Assembly (NCBI GenBank): GCA_963811805.1
Contig: CAWESU010000001.1
Coordinates: 2,790,001-2,854,000, forward strand
DNA length: 64,000 bases
Source of the DNA: DAHUXN01 sp963811805
Lineage (GTDB): Bacteria; Acidobacteriota; Terriglobia; Acidiferrales; UBA7541
Direction of reading: 5' to 3'
Part shown: one piece after another, positions 7,629-15,533 of the stretch
Layout: each line of letters opens with the position of its first letter
Numbering within the stretch: position 1 is the stretch's first letter
Program-made: the position numbers and the translations under genes
The notes under the pieces: model-generated
The model's database searches: none
The model's input: the letters and a program-made list of their open reading frames with translations, nothing else
Told to the model about the DNA's origin: nothing

Positions 7629-7659
7629 AAGGCGGTGCCTGAAACGTAAGCACCGCCTT
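7629..7659. terminator. Intrinsic terminator between converging genes
   Basis: AAGGCGGTGC pairs perfectly with GCACCGCCTT. A run of seven A on the left gives a U-tract for the minus-strand peroxiredoxin gene, and the stem also follows the SDR gene directly. Confidence 0.8.
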
Positions 7660-7680
7660 GAAAGACGCTTTCCGTTTTGT

Positions 7681-8298
7681 TTATTCGTTCGCGTACTTCA
7701 CCGAGCATCCATATGGCCGCGTCACCGGATCGCTCACCGGCTTTCCGCCCATCGCGTCTTCCAGCGCTTCATTCAGATAATTCTTCGCGCCCTGAATGTC
7801 GGCCACATCCGTCGTCGCCCTGTCGTCGATCGCGCCGTCGTAAACCAGAACGCCTTGTGGATTGACGATGTACATATCCGGCGTGGTTTTCGCGTCGTAG
7901 AGGTGGCCCAGCGCGCCCGTCGAATCGAGCAGCGCCGCTGTAGGGTGCGCGTTCTCTTGCTTGAGATACGCGTTTTCATCCGCGGCGTCCATATAGCCCT
8001 GTTTTCCGGGCGCGGAAGACAGCACTGTCAACCAGATCACGCCTTTCGCGGTCCACTCTTGCTGCAGCCGCTGCATGTTGCCGCTGTCGTAGTGCTTGCG
8101 CGTGTACGGGCAGCCGCGATTGGTCCATTCCAGCACCACGAACTTCCCTCGATAGTCGGACAAGTGATGCGTTTGTCCGTTTGAATCGGTCGCCGTAAAA
8201 TCCGGCGCGGGCTCACCCACGCGCACGGCCCACGCAAGCGTTGCGATCATCGCCAGACTTGCGAGCGTAATCGGCCCCGTAATCATCTTTTTTCTCAT
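7681..8298 (-). CDS. Exported AhpC/TSA-type redoxin
   Basis: The 205-residue protein has an N-terminal signal sequence ending near AWA, then the peroxiredoxin/TlpA fold: VGEPAPDFTATDSNG, then VVLEWTNRGCPYTRKHY with a single active-site Cys (GCPYT, no CxxC). A second Cys occurs only near the end (PYGCSVKY), so it could be a 2-Cys peroxiredoxin with a distant resolving Cys. The gene for a DsbD-like periplasmic domain lies 33 bases upstream on the same strand, pointing to a shared extracytoplasmic thiol-redox role. Confidence 0.82.
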   Translation of the reverse strand: MRKKMITGPITLASLAMIATLAWAVRVGEPAPDFTATDSNGQTHHLSDYRGKFVVLEWTNRGCPYTRKHYDSGNMQRLQQEWTAKGVIWLTVLSSAPGKQGYMDAADENAYLKQENAHPTAALLDSTGALGHLYDAKTTPDMYIVNPQGVLVYDGAIDDRATTDVADIQGAKNYLNEALEDAMGGKPVSDPVTRPYGCSVKYANE

Positions 8299-8331
8299 GG
8301 TGGTTTTCGCCTCTCGTTTTCCAGAATGTTC

Positions 8332-9201
8332 CTAATGTCCAGCGGCGGCCGCGTGTACGGACGCTGCGATCTGGTATGCGCGTCCTGCGCCAAGCTCCAG
8401 CACGCCGCGCAATTGCGCAATCGGCTTCAGCAGCCCGTCCGACTTCTGCAATTTTAGACGCACGCCCCGCGAAAAAGGTGTTGCGGCTTGCGCAGCGTCA
8501 TTGTTGATCTGTTCCGCCTCGAGAGGAAAGAACGTCGCGGCAGCTTCTCGTCTGCCCGTTTCGACGATCAGCACGAAATCATCTTTCTCAGATGCTGCCG
8601 AAATCCTCCACGCCGCAGGCGCAGCCAGGGGAATTCTCGCATGTGCTTCCCGGAAGAGCGCCGCCTTTGGCCCGAGCCCGGCGCTTGCTGACTTGTTTGA
8701 CAGGATGTTGACCGGTAGCGCCAAAGACAGTTGCGCCTTACCCGGTATGCACATCTCCCGGCACACCAGCCAGTCTACCTTCGCGCTGAGCGTTTCATTT
8801 CCTTTGCCCTGCAGATTAACCGGCACACTGATCGGTGCCATCAGCAACACTTCGTTTTCATATCCGTAGTCCACGATCGATGGCGCGGTCAGCTTCGTTG
8901 GCGCCGGCCATTCGATTGCCCCAATGTGAAATCCACTCGGTAATTGCCATTGCACCTTCGGCGGCTCGCCCGAATCCCCTGGATTCACCCAGTAAACGTG
9001 CCAGCCCTTTTCCATTTGAAACTGCAACCCGATCCACAGCCTCTCGCCAGCCTCCAGACTGCTGCGATTCGTGAGCAGCGTCACCGTTGTATGCGGCCCC
9101 GTCGCGCGCGCCTGCGCAAACGCACTCGAAGCCAAGGTGAGCAGCGCAAAAATCGCAATGGCCGCGGGCCAAACGTGCCAGTCTGTCGAATTGCGATTCA
9201 T
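8332..9201 (-). CDS. Periplasmic DsbD N-terminal-domain protein, standalone
   Basis: The 289-residue exported protein (signal peptide ending near AFA-QA, residue 29) carries a DsbD alpha-like immunoglobulin fold: GWHVYWVNPGDSGEPPKVQW, then LTAPSIVDYGYENEVLLMAP and the redox pair in VCREMCIPGKA. In DsbD this domain passes electrons from the membrane domain to periplasmic partners. The membrane and thioredoxin domains are absent here and no transmembrane helix follows, so the electron source must be encoded elsewhere. It is co-oriented with the redoxin gene 33 bases downstream. Confidence 0.85.
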   Translation of the reverse strand: MNRNSTDWHVWPAAIAIFALLTLASSAFAQARATGPHTTVTLLTNRSSLEAGERLWIGLQFQMEKGWHVYWVNPGDSGEPPKVQWQLPSGFHIGAIEWPAPTKLTAPSIVDYGYENEVLLMAPISVPVNLQGKGNETLSAKVDWLVCREMCIPGKAQLSLALPVNILSNKSASAGLGPKAALFREAHARIPLAAPAAWRISAASEKDDFVLIVETGRREAAATFFPLEAEQINNDAAQAATPFSRGVRLKLQKSDGLLKPIAQLRGVLELGAGRAYQIAASVHAAAAGH

Positions 9202-9262
9202 ATATTGCGTACGAGCCTCGCGCGGGATTTGGATGCTGCGAATGCAATCCCAGCCTCAAAAT

Positions 9263-9293
9263 AAAAAGGCGGCGCCAAATCAGCAGCGCCGCC
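9263..9293 (-). terminator. Intrinsic terminator of the E1 operon
   Basis: GGCGGCGC and GCGCCGCC form an 8-bp GC stem, with a U-tract on the minus-strand transcript from the A-run at 9263-9267. It lies 26 bases after the E1 beta stop. Confidence 0.75.
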
Positions 9294-9318
9294 CGCAACT
9301 CACAAAAATCAACCGCAA

Positions 9319-10305
9319 TTAGTAAGCCGCGAGCTTCTCCATTCCCGCGACGATTTTATCCGTGTTGACCATCCACGCATGCTCCAGTGGCGGCGCAAAC
9401 GGAATCGCCGGAATGTCCGGCCCGGTGATGCGCACAATTGGCCCGTCCAGATCCTCGAACGCCTCTTCCGCCACAATCGCCGAAATTTCTCCGCCGATCC
9501 CCAACGTGCGCTTGTCTTCATGGACGATCAGGCACTTGTTGGTGCGGCGCACTGACTCCAGCACCGTTTCTTTGTCGATGGGCGACAGCGTGCGCAAGTC
9601 AATCACTTCCGCTTCCACGCCATTTTTCGCCATCTTCTCGGCCGCTTCTAGGCACAGCGACGTCATATAACCGTAAGTCACCAGGGTCATGTCCCGCCCC
9701 TGCCGTCGCGTTTCCGCCTTGCCGATCGGCACAGTGTAATCGCCTTCGGGCACGTCGCCCTTGGCCGTGCGGTAGAGCTTCTTGTGCTCGAAGAAGAGTA
9801 CTGGATTCGGATCGCGGATCGCCGCGAGCAGCAAGCCCTTCGCGTCATACGGCGTCGACGGCATCACCACTTTCAATCCCGGCTCGTGTACGAACCACGA
9901 CGCGTTTTCCTGCGAGTGATAGAGTCCGCCGCCCGTGCCGCCGCCGCAGCAGATGCGCACCGTTAGGGAGCATCCGTACCCGCCCGCGCTGCGATAGCGA
10001 ATCTTCGACGCCTGCTGCACCAGCGACTCCATCGCCGGCGTAATAAAGTCCGCAAACTGAATCTCCGCGATCGGCCGCAGCCCTACCATCGAAGCACCAA
10101 TCGCCGACGCGATGATGTTGCCTTCCGCGAGCGGCGTATCCAACACCCGGTCCTCGCCGAATTTGTCGTAAAGCCCCTGCGTCGCCTTGAAGACGCCGCC
10201 CGAAAGGCCGATGTCTTCGCCCATCACGAAGACGCGTTCGTCGCGTTCCATTTCCTGCGCCATCGCTTCCGTGATGGCGTCGATCATTGTTATCGTGCGT
10301 GCCAT
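9319..10305 (-). CDS. 2-oxoacid dehydrogenase E1 component, beta subunit
   Basis: The 328-residue protein has the transketolase-like pyrimidine-binding domain (FVMGEDIGLSGGVFKATQGL, then DTPLAEGNIIASAIGASMVG) and the transketolase C domain (SPIDKETVLESVRRTNKCLI). The GGLYHSQENASWFVHEPGLK segment is typical of heterodimeric E1 beta. With the alpha subunit just upstream it forms the thiamine-pyrophosphate decarboxylase of a pyruvate, branched-chain 2-oxoacid or acetoin dehydrogenase complex. No E2 or E3 gene is nearby, so the substrate is undecided. Confidence 0.92.
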   Translation of the reverse strand: MARTITMIDAITEAMAQEMERDERVFVMGEDIGLSGGVFKATQGLYDKFGEDRVLDTPLAEGNIIASAIGASMVGLRPIAEIQFADFITPAMESLVQQASKIRYRSAGGYGCSLTVRICCGGGTGGGLYHSQENASWFVHEPGLKVVMPSTPYDAKGLLLAAIRDPNPVLFFEHKKLYRTAKGDVPEGDYTVPIGKAETRRQGRDMTLVTYGYMTSLCLEAAEKMAKNGVEAEVIDLRTLSPIDKETVLESVRRTNKCLIVHEDKRTLGIGGEISAIVAEEAFEDLDGPIVRITGPDIPAIPFAPPLEHAWMVNTDKIVAGMEKLAAY

Positions 10306-10323
10306 TTTTTCGCGGTCCCCTTT

Positions 10324-11355
10324 TTATTCTTGCGCCCAGATGTGTTCCGCCAGCTCGGACGCGTCCGGATACGGACTCTGTTCCGCAAACTCGACGGCTT
10401 CATTGATTTCCTGCGTGATTTCCTTCGCGACCTTGTCTTTCGATTCGTCGTTCAGGAGTTTCTTGTCGCGCAGAACTTTTTCGAAGAGCGCCACTGGATC
10501 GCGCTTCTTCCACGCGTCCACTTCTTCTTTCATGCGGTACTTCGCGGGATCGATCTCGGAATGCCCATACCATCGGTACGTCTTACATTCGATGAACGTC
10601 GGCCCTTCGCCCGCCCGCGCTCGCGCAATCGCCTTTGTGGCTGCATCGTAGACGGCAAGCACGTCGTTGCCATCCACCACCACGCCCGGAAATCCGTACG
10701 CCTTCGCGCGATCCGCCAAATCCTTCAGCGCGGTTTGCAGCCGCAGCGGCACCGATTCTGCCCACAAATTGTTCTGGCAAACGTAAATAATCGGCAGCCG
10801 ATGCACACCCGCGAAATTCAGCGCTTCGTGAAAGCCACCCAGGCTTGTTGCTCCATCTCCGAAAAAGGAAACGACCACCGTGTCGCGCCGGAGCCTTTTA
10901 AGTCCAAACGCGACGCCCGTCCCAACCGCAAGCTGTCCCGCGATGCTGCTCGCTGGAGTAATCGTGTGGATCGGCGGATAGCCCATGTGCGCCGGAGTCG
11001 ATTTTCCGCGGTCCGGACTGGTCACTTTGCCGAAGAGCTGCGCAAAACACAGATTCAGCGGCGCGCCCTTGATGATGTTAGAAGTCCAGTCGCGATGCGA
11101 CGGCGCAATCCAGTCATCCTCGCGCAAGGTGTACGCCGCGCCGACTTCCGCCGCTTCTTGTCCCACTCCCGAGTAGAAATTCCCTGCGTACTTGCCCTGC
11201 CGGAAAAGAATGCGCGCTTTTTCGTCGCACATGCGGCACTTGACCAGCATTCGATAGAGCCCGAGCATCAGCTCGCGGCCATTTTCGCCTTTTCGTCCGT
11301 TTTCGCTCTTTTCCGTTTCCAGTTCGGCCACGCCCCGGCCACCTTTGGCTGCCAT
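10324..11355 (-). CDS. 2-oxoacid dehydrogenase E1 component, alpha subunit
   Basis: The 343-residue protein has the thiamine-pyrophosphate motif beginning GDGATSLGGFHEALNFAG and ending in N-N, and the alpha-subunit loop YRWYGHSEIDPAKYR, whose Ser is equivalent to the regulated site in mammalian E1. A charged N-terminal extension of about 25 residues (ETEKSENGRKGENGRE) precedes the domain. It is the first gene of a two-gene operon, 18 bases before E1 beta, closed by the terminator at 9263-9293. Confidence 0.92.
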   Translation of the reverse strand: MAAKGGRGVAELETEKSENGRKGENGRELMLGLYRMLVKCRMCDEKARILFRQGKYAGNFYSGVGQEAAEVGAAYTLREDDWIAPSHRDWTSNIIKGAPLNLCFAQLFGKVTSPDRGKSTPAHMGYPPIHTITPASSIAGQLAVGTGVAFGLKRLRRDTVVVSFFGDGATSLGGFHEALNFAGVHRLPIIYVCQNNLWAESVPLRLQTALKDLADRAKAYGFPGVVVDGNDVLAVYDAATKAIARARAGEGPTFIECKTYRWYGHSEIDPAKYRMKEEVDAWKKRDPVALFEKVLRDKKLLNDESKDKVAKEITQEINEAVEFAEQSPYPDASELAEHIWAQE

Positions 11356-11564
11356 CGCTTCTCCTATTATTCTGCGGATAAAATAGACAACGTAACTATA
11401 ACACGACTTTTTCGCGACTGAACCTGCTTCCTACTTACTCTGACGCGAATTTCTCAGCCCGCGTTTCCTGCGTTTTTGTTGTGCCGGAATGGTACGTGGC
11501 CTCTCGATGATCGAAGCGCCCCGTGACATTTGCAGCTCTTTGCTCCCGCACTTGCGGAAGCGTT

Positions 11565-11960
11565 CTACACGCGAATTTCTCCCGTCGCGAGCTTCTCGAT
11601 CAACTCGCGATCTGCTTCCAGAAAATCCATCTTCGCCAGCTTCTCTGGCTCAACCCATTCGATCTTCTCGAATATCCGGTTCTCTATTTCGCTCGCTTCG
11701 ACGTGCGCTTCGAAAAAAATCAACTGCACCGGCTCGCGCATCTGCTCATACTGATGCCGCTTACGCAAAATCTCTTTCCCTATCTTTGCGTGCACGCCAA
11801 GCTCTTCGTTCAGTTCGCGCTCGAGCGCGGCCTCCGGTGTTTCGCCCGACTGGACCTTGCCGCCTGGGAACTCCCATTTCAGCGCGAATCTGCTTTTGCG
11901 GCTTCGCTGACACGCGAGGACCCGTCCATCGCGCGCGATCACAGCCGCCACAACGATCAC
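11565..11960 (-). CDS. MutT-type Nudix hydrolase (8-oxo-dGTP diphosphatase-like)
   Basis: From a GTG at 11960 the 131-residue protein reads VIVVAAVIARDGRVLACQR and has the Nudix box at residues 33-56 (G-x5-E-x7-R-E-x2-E-E-x-G). The size and the KWEFPGGK entry fit MutT, which removes oxidised dGTP. An ATG at 12050 would overlap the upstream gene by 94 bases. The GTG overlaps the upstream stop by four bases (GTGA) and has GAGAGG before it, so it is preferred. Confidence 0.8.
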   Translation of the reverse strand: MIVVAAVIARDGRVLACQRSRKSRFALKWEFPGGKVQSGETPEAALERELNEELGVHAKIGKEILRKRHQYEQMREPVQLIFFEAHVEASEIENRIFEKIEWVEPEKLAKMDFLEADRELIEKLATGEIRV

Positions 11961-12817
11961 GAGGTGCCTCTCTTCGCTGCGCCTCGGCGCTTTTGAGTTT
12001 TGCCTGCCACCTCCGGATGTATCACGCGCAGCAATTCCTCCACGCCGCACACCAGCGGTGGCCCTGGAGTATTCAGCAATTCATCGCGAATGGCGAACAC
12101 TCTGCGTTCCCGCACGGCGCTCACGTCCCGCCACGCGGAATTCGCAAGCGCCTGCTCCGGTTTCGATTTCCCGCCGGTCGCCGCCCACGCCAGCACGATC
12201 ACCTCGGGATTCGCGCGCGCCACGTCTTCGTCGGCAACGCACTGTCCCGCCGGCACAATCATTTCGCCGCCGCAAATATCTACAAGCTCCGCCACCCACG
12301 GTGGCGAGCTGATTCGCGGATGCGGCCATGCCTCGCAATACACGCGCGGCCGCGTCCTCCCGCGTTTCGCAATTTTTCGCACGCGGTCGAAATCCCTTTG
12401 CATCTCCCGAATCAGCGCTTCCGCTCGAGCATTCGCCTGCACCGCTCGTCCCAGCACGCGAATATCAGCGTTCACATCGGCAAGGCTTCTCGGATTCAAC
12501 GCGAGGAAGGGAACTGGCAGCGCCAAAATTTTCTGCACTGTTTCGGTCTTGAACGGCACCGAGCCCACAATCAGCGTCGGCCGCAATTCCATCAGCGCCG
12601 AAGCGTCGCCGGACTTATCAAGCGACCAACAATCGCCCAGCTCCGGCAAGCCGCCCACGTCCGCCACGTCCTTGCACCACTTGCTCACCGCGACGATCTG
12701 CCGCCGCGCACCCAAAGCCACCAGGATCGAAGTCACACTCGGCGCAAGCGAAACAATTCTTTGCCGGACATTTTGCGAGGCGAAGGCCATGCGAAGCCTC
12801 GATTCTATCGGTCGCAT
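11957..12817 (-). CDS. BtuF-like cobalamin-binding / helical-backbone periplasmic-binding-type protein
   Basis: The 286-residue protein has the TroA/BtuF helical-backbone fold: RIVSLAPSVTSILVALG at the N-terminus, SLDKSGDASALMELRPTLI, a long linking helix near residues 105-150, and NPEVIVLAW in the C-terminal lobe. Family members deliver vitamin B12 or iron chelates to an importer. No signal peptide or lipobox is visible and the fold starts within 20 residues of the Met, so it may be cytoplasmic. No permease or ATPase gene is adjacent. It is coupled to the MutT gene. Confidence 0.7.
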   Translation of the reverse strand: MRPIESRLRMAFASQNVRQRIVSLAPSVTSILVALGARRQIVAVSKWCKDVADVGGLPELGDCWSLDKSGDASALMELRPTLIVGSVPFKTETVQKILALPVPFLALNPRSLADVNADIRVLGRAVQANARAEALIREMQRDFDRVRKIAKRGRTRPRVYCEAWPHPRISSPPWVAELVDICGGEMIVPAGQCVADEDVARANPEVIVLAWAATGGKSKPEQALANSAWRDVSAVRERRVFAIRDELLNTPGPPLVCGVEELLRVIHPEVAGKTQKRRGAAKRGTS

Positions 12818-12915
12818 CGCGCTGGCACAACCTCAGCTTTCGATTGACTTCGCGCTGCGCGGATGCCACGATGCGCGCAATTGCCCCACCAATTTGCTCT
12901 GCACAAGGAGGAACG

Positions 12916-13245
12916 ATGCCCCACTCTTTGGTGCAAGTCGCGTACAACTCGGAAGCCTGGCAGGCGCTCATCAAAAATCCCCAGGACCGTATCGAAGCCG
13001 TCCGCCCTGCTGTTGAGAATCTCGGCGGAAAAATCAAAGAAGGCTGGTTTGCGTTTGGCGACTACGACGCCGTAGTGATCACCAAAATGCCCGACAACGT
13101 CGCTGCTTCCGCCATCGCCATTGCTTTTGCCGCTGGCGGCTCTTGCAAGAGCGTGAAGACCGCCCCGTTGATGTCGTCAGCAGAAGCCGTCGAAGCACTC
13201 AAGAAAGCATCGCGCGCCGGCTATCGTGCCGCGACGGCTGGCTAA
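12916..13245 (+). CDS. GYD domain protein
   Basis: The 109-residue protein starts MPHSLVQVAYNSEAWQALIK, with PQDRIEAVRPAVENLGGKIK and the family signature FAFGDYDAVVITKMPD. GYD/DUF3303 proteins are small ferredoxin-like dimers of unknown function. An AGGAGG site at 12906-12912 fixes the start at 12916. It stands alone and ends at the terminator at 13281-13318. Confidence 0.88.
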   Translation: MPHSLVQVAYNSEAWQALIKNPQDRIEAVRPAVENLGGKIKEGWFAFGDYDAVVITKMPDNVAASAIAIAFAAGGSCKSVKTAPLMSSAEAVEALKKASRAGYRAATAG

Positions 13246-13280
13246 GCGAATCGCGCTTGCAGATCGTTTCGCCCAACAAC

Positions 13281-13318
13281 AAAGGGCCTGCACTCCGCAA
13301 AGAGTGCAGGCCTTTTTT
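13281..13318. terminator. Intrinsic terminator between converging genes
   Basis: GGCCTGCACTC pairs perfectly with GAGTGCAGGCC around CGCAAA, followed by six T. It ends the GYD gene and may also serve the OmpA-PEGA gene on the other strand. Confidence 0.92.
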
Positions 13319-13359
13319 GTATTTCGTTTTGTGCCGTGAGCCTACGCCCGCAGCGCGAT

Positions 13360-15141
13360 CTACTGTTGCGTTTTCGCCTGAGGCTTCGCCGCGTGCTTGT
13401 GCTTCGGCGCCGGCATTTGTTCCACGGGCATGTCACCCTCTGCCTGGCGAACTGCCCGTAGACTCGGCTTCGGCTGCTGCCACAGGACCTTGGCATCCGC
13501 CGCGTCATTGGGATAGAACTTCGTCGACTCCTGACCCGTCGGCTGTAGGATGATATCCACGCGCCGGTTGTACGCCAGCCAGGTATCGTGCACGCGTCTC
13601 ACCATCCATTTTTGCGCTTTCGCCGGATCGTGCTCTTGCAACTGGGCTACTTCGTTATTTTCCAGTTGCCGCTCTTTGCCTTCCGCGCGCGTTTCGATCT
13701 TGTCCGCGGAAATTCCCTGCGACACAAGATAATCTTTCACGTGGTCGGCTCGCCGCTGGCTCAGCGCTTCGTTGTACGGTGAAGATCCGCGAACGTCCGC
13801 GTGTCCCACCACCGTGAGTTTCGCCGTGTCGTCATAGTCCAAATACTTCTTGAACGTCTTGGCTAGTTCGTTCAGCGACTGCTGCTCGGGAGTTATCAGT
13901 CCAACGTCCGGATGTTCCTTCGCCGGATAAGCCGTCGGATAGAAAACGCTTTCGAGCGTCACCACGGGCATCGGGTCGATCGAGCCGGTGATGTGCAGAC
14001 TCGCCGTCTGCGTTGTCGACCCGCCGCAAACGTTGGTGGCCGTCAGCGTGTACGTTTGATTTTCGTCGACCGGCCCCACGTTTTGCTGTTTCGGTTGCGC
14101 AGTGACCTGCTGGCTGCCATTGGTCTGCACGCTTCCGATAGGATCAATCGTCACCGAGCTCGCGTTCGACGAAGTCCAGCTCAGCGTCGACGTTCCGTCT
14201 TCTTTCACCTTGTCGCCGATCTTGTGGTACGTCACTTCCGTCGGGTTCAAAGTCAGCGTCGCTGTCGGCTGAATGTTCACGTTGATGGTTTGATTTTGCG
14301 TGACTGTGCCGCCCGGACCCGCCGCCGTAAAGTCGTACGTCGTCGTTTGGTGCGGCGAAACCGACTGCGTGCCGCTTGCCTGGACTGTGCCCACCGGAGT
14401 GATGTTCACATCCACTGCGTCCGTCGAGCTCCACGTCAGTGTCGTGGAGTCGCCGCAGTTGATCTGTGTCGGCGACGCGGAGAATGTACCAGTCACGGGA
14501 GCCACGGCAACCGTCGTGTTGACCAACCCGGCCCTGAATCGCGGTTGCACTGGCAGTGTGTTCCCTTGCTTCCAATCCTTCGTGTTTGTCTTGCCGTCGT
14601 TCAGGTGCACGGTGATGCGCTGTCCTGCCTGCACCGTCACGGGGCCCGACCATAGCGTCTTCCCGGCTCGCGTCACGTCGATTTGGTATGTGCCAGGCTT
14701 CACCAGCAGCCGCTGGTGCCAGAACAGCCAATTAAAGTTGAATTCGTCCACATGCCCCACGAAGTAGGGCGGAGTCTTGCCGTTCAGCAAGACCGCAGCC
14801 CGAGAATCGCCTTTGATCTCGATATCGCCGAACGGCCCGGAAACGTCGCCGCCCGACGCCTGCAGCTTCACGTCCAGGTCCGTCGTTTTTCCCGCGGTAA
14901 TCTCGACGTCCTGCGTCTGCGAGGTGTAGCCGTAATTGTAGATGCCTACGGTATGCTTTCCGGCCGACAGCTTAATGCCCTGGCCGCCCTCCCTCACAGC
15001 GTTGCCATCCACAAAAACATAGGCCTGCTTCGGCGCAACCTTGATTTTCAGCTTCCCGTCCTGGGCGAATGCGGGCGCGGCGGACATGAGCGCGACAACC
15101 ATCGCGAGAAAGGGAACCAGAGCGAGAGATTTCGTCCTCAT
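13360..15141 (-). CDS. Exported PEGA / Ig-like / OmpA C-terminal domain protein
   Basis: From the ATG at 15141 the 593-residue protein has a signal peptide (ending APAFA), a PEGA module (KIKVAPKQAYVFVDGNAVRE, about residues 28-95), a second beta domain, two Ig-like repeats (FSASPTQINCGDSTTLTWSS and a related LTLNPTEV copy) and an OmpA peptidoglycan-binding domain near residues 430-550 (TVVGHADVRGSSPYNEALSQ). The tail is Pro/Lys/Ala/His-rich. It probably links the outer surface to peptidoglycan. An in-frame ATG at 15174 exists, but 15141 gives a normal signal peptide and has GGAG upstream. Confidence 0.88.
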   Translation of the reverse strand: MRTKSLALVPFLAMVVALMSAAPAFAQDGKLKIKVAPKQAYVFVDGNAVREGGQGIKLSAGKHTVGIYNYGYTSQTQDVEITAGKTTDLDVKLQASGGDVSGPFGDIEIKGDSRAAVLLNGKTPPYFVGHVDEFNFNWLFWHQRLLVKPGTYQIDVTRAGKTLWSGPVTVQAGQRITVHLNDGKTNTKDWKQGNTLPVQPRFRAGLVNTTVAVAPVTGTFSASPTQINCGDSTTLTWSSTDAVDVNITPVGTVQASGTQSVSPHQTTTYDFTAAGPGGTVTQNQTINVNIQPTATLTLNPTEVTYHKIGDKVKEDGTSTLSWTSSNASSVTIDPIGSVQTNGSQQVTAQPKQQNVGPVDENQTYTLTATNVCGGSTTQTASLHITGSIDPMPVVTLESVFYPTAYPAKEHPDVGLITPEQQSLNELAKTFKKYLDYDDTAKLTVVGHADVRGSSPYNEALSQRRADHVKDYLVSQGISADKIETRAEGKERQLENNEVAQLQEHDPAKAQKWMVRRVHDTWLAYNRRVDIILQPTGQESTKFYPNDAADAKVLWQQPKPSLRAVRQAEGDMPVEQMPAPKHKHAAKPQAKTQQ

Positions 15142-15533
15142 CTTTACGTAACTCCTTCCAATTGGAACTATCATGAAATGTGAGAGCTAGATGCTCCGTT
15201 TATGCCTGATGCCAATTGCAAACGGGATCCTAAGGGCGGGCAGCCAACTAATTAGATGCTCTGGACACATTCTGAGTCAAGGGGATTAACCTTATATATG
15301 CCGTAGGACATTTCACCGACACTCGGGAAATGTGACGCGCCCGCACAGGCAGTTCACGCCCGCATCTGCGCCGAGCCAAACTGTTCGTTTCGGCGACGGT
15401 CTTTCCCACAATCGGACACACGCGGTTCGCCCGGCTGCCGAAACGCATCTAACTCATTCCTTTTCATGGACTAAACATCGCAATCTTGGTCTATTGCTTG
15501 CATACCACAGTGTTACACGATCGAGGTGCGCTA
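15142..15533. other. Divergent intergenic region without a gene
   Basis: About 390 bases separate the divergent OmpA-PEGA and ADOP permease genes. I see an ACATTTC/GAAATGT inverted repeat at 15308-15333 with a 12-base loop and AT-rich patches (CTTATATATG near 15290) suited to promoters, but no coding frame or RNA gene. Confidence 0.5.

Noticed and set aside
7681..8298. Peroxiredoxin considered as another selenoprotein
   Set aside because: The active site GCPYT is fully sense-coded with no in-frame TGA, and the frame is intact.
11489..12847. Plus-strand open frames of 452 and 338 codons
   Set aside because: They lie opposite the MutT and BtuF-like genes, which have clear family motifs; the frames are Arg/Ser/Pro/His-rich shadows.
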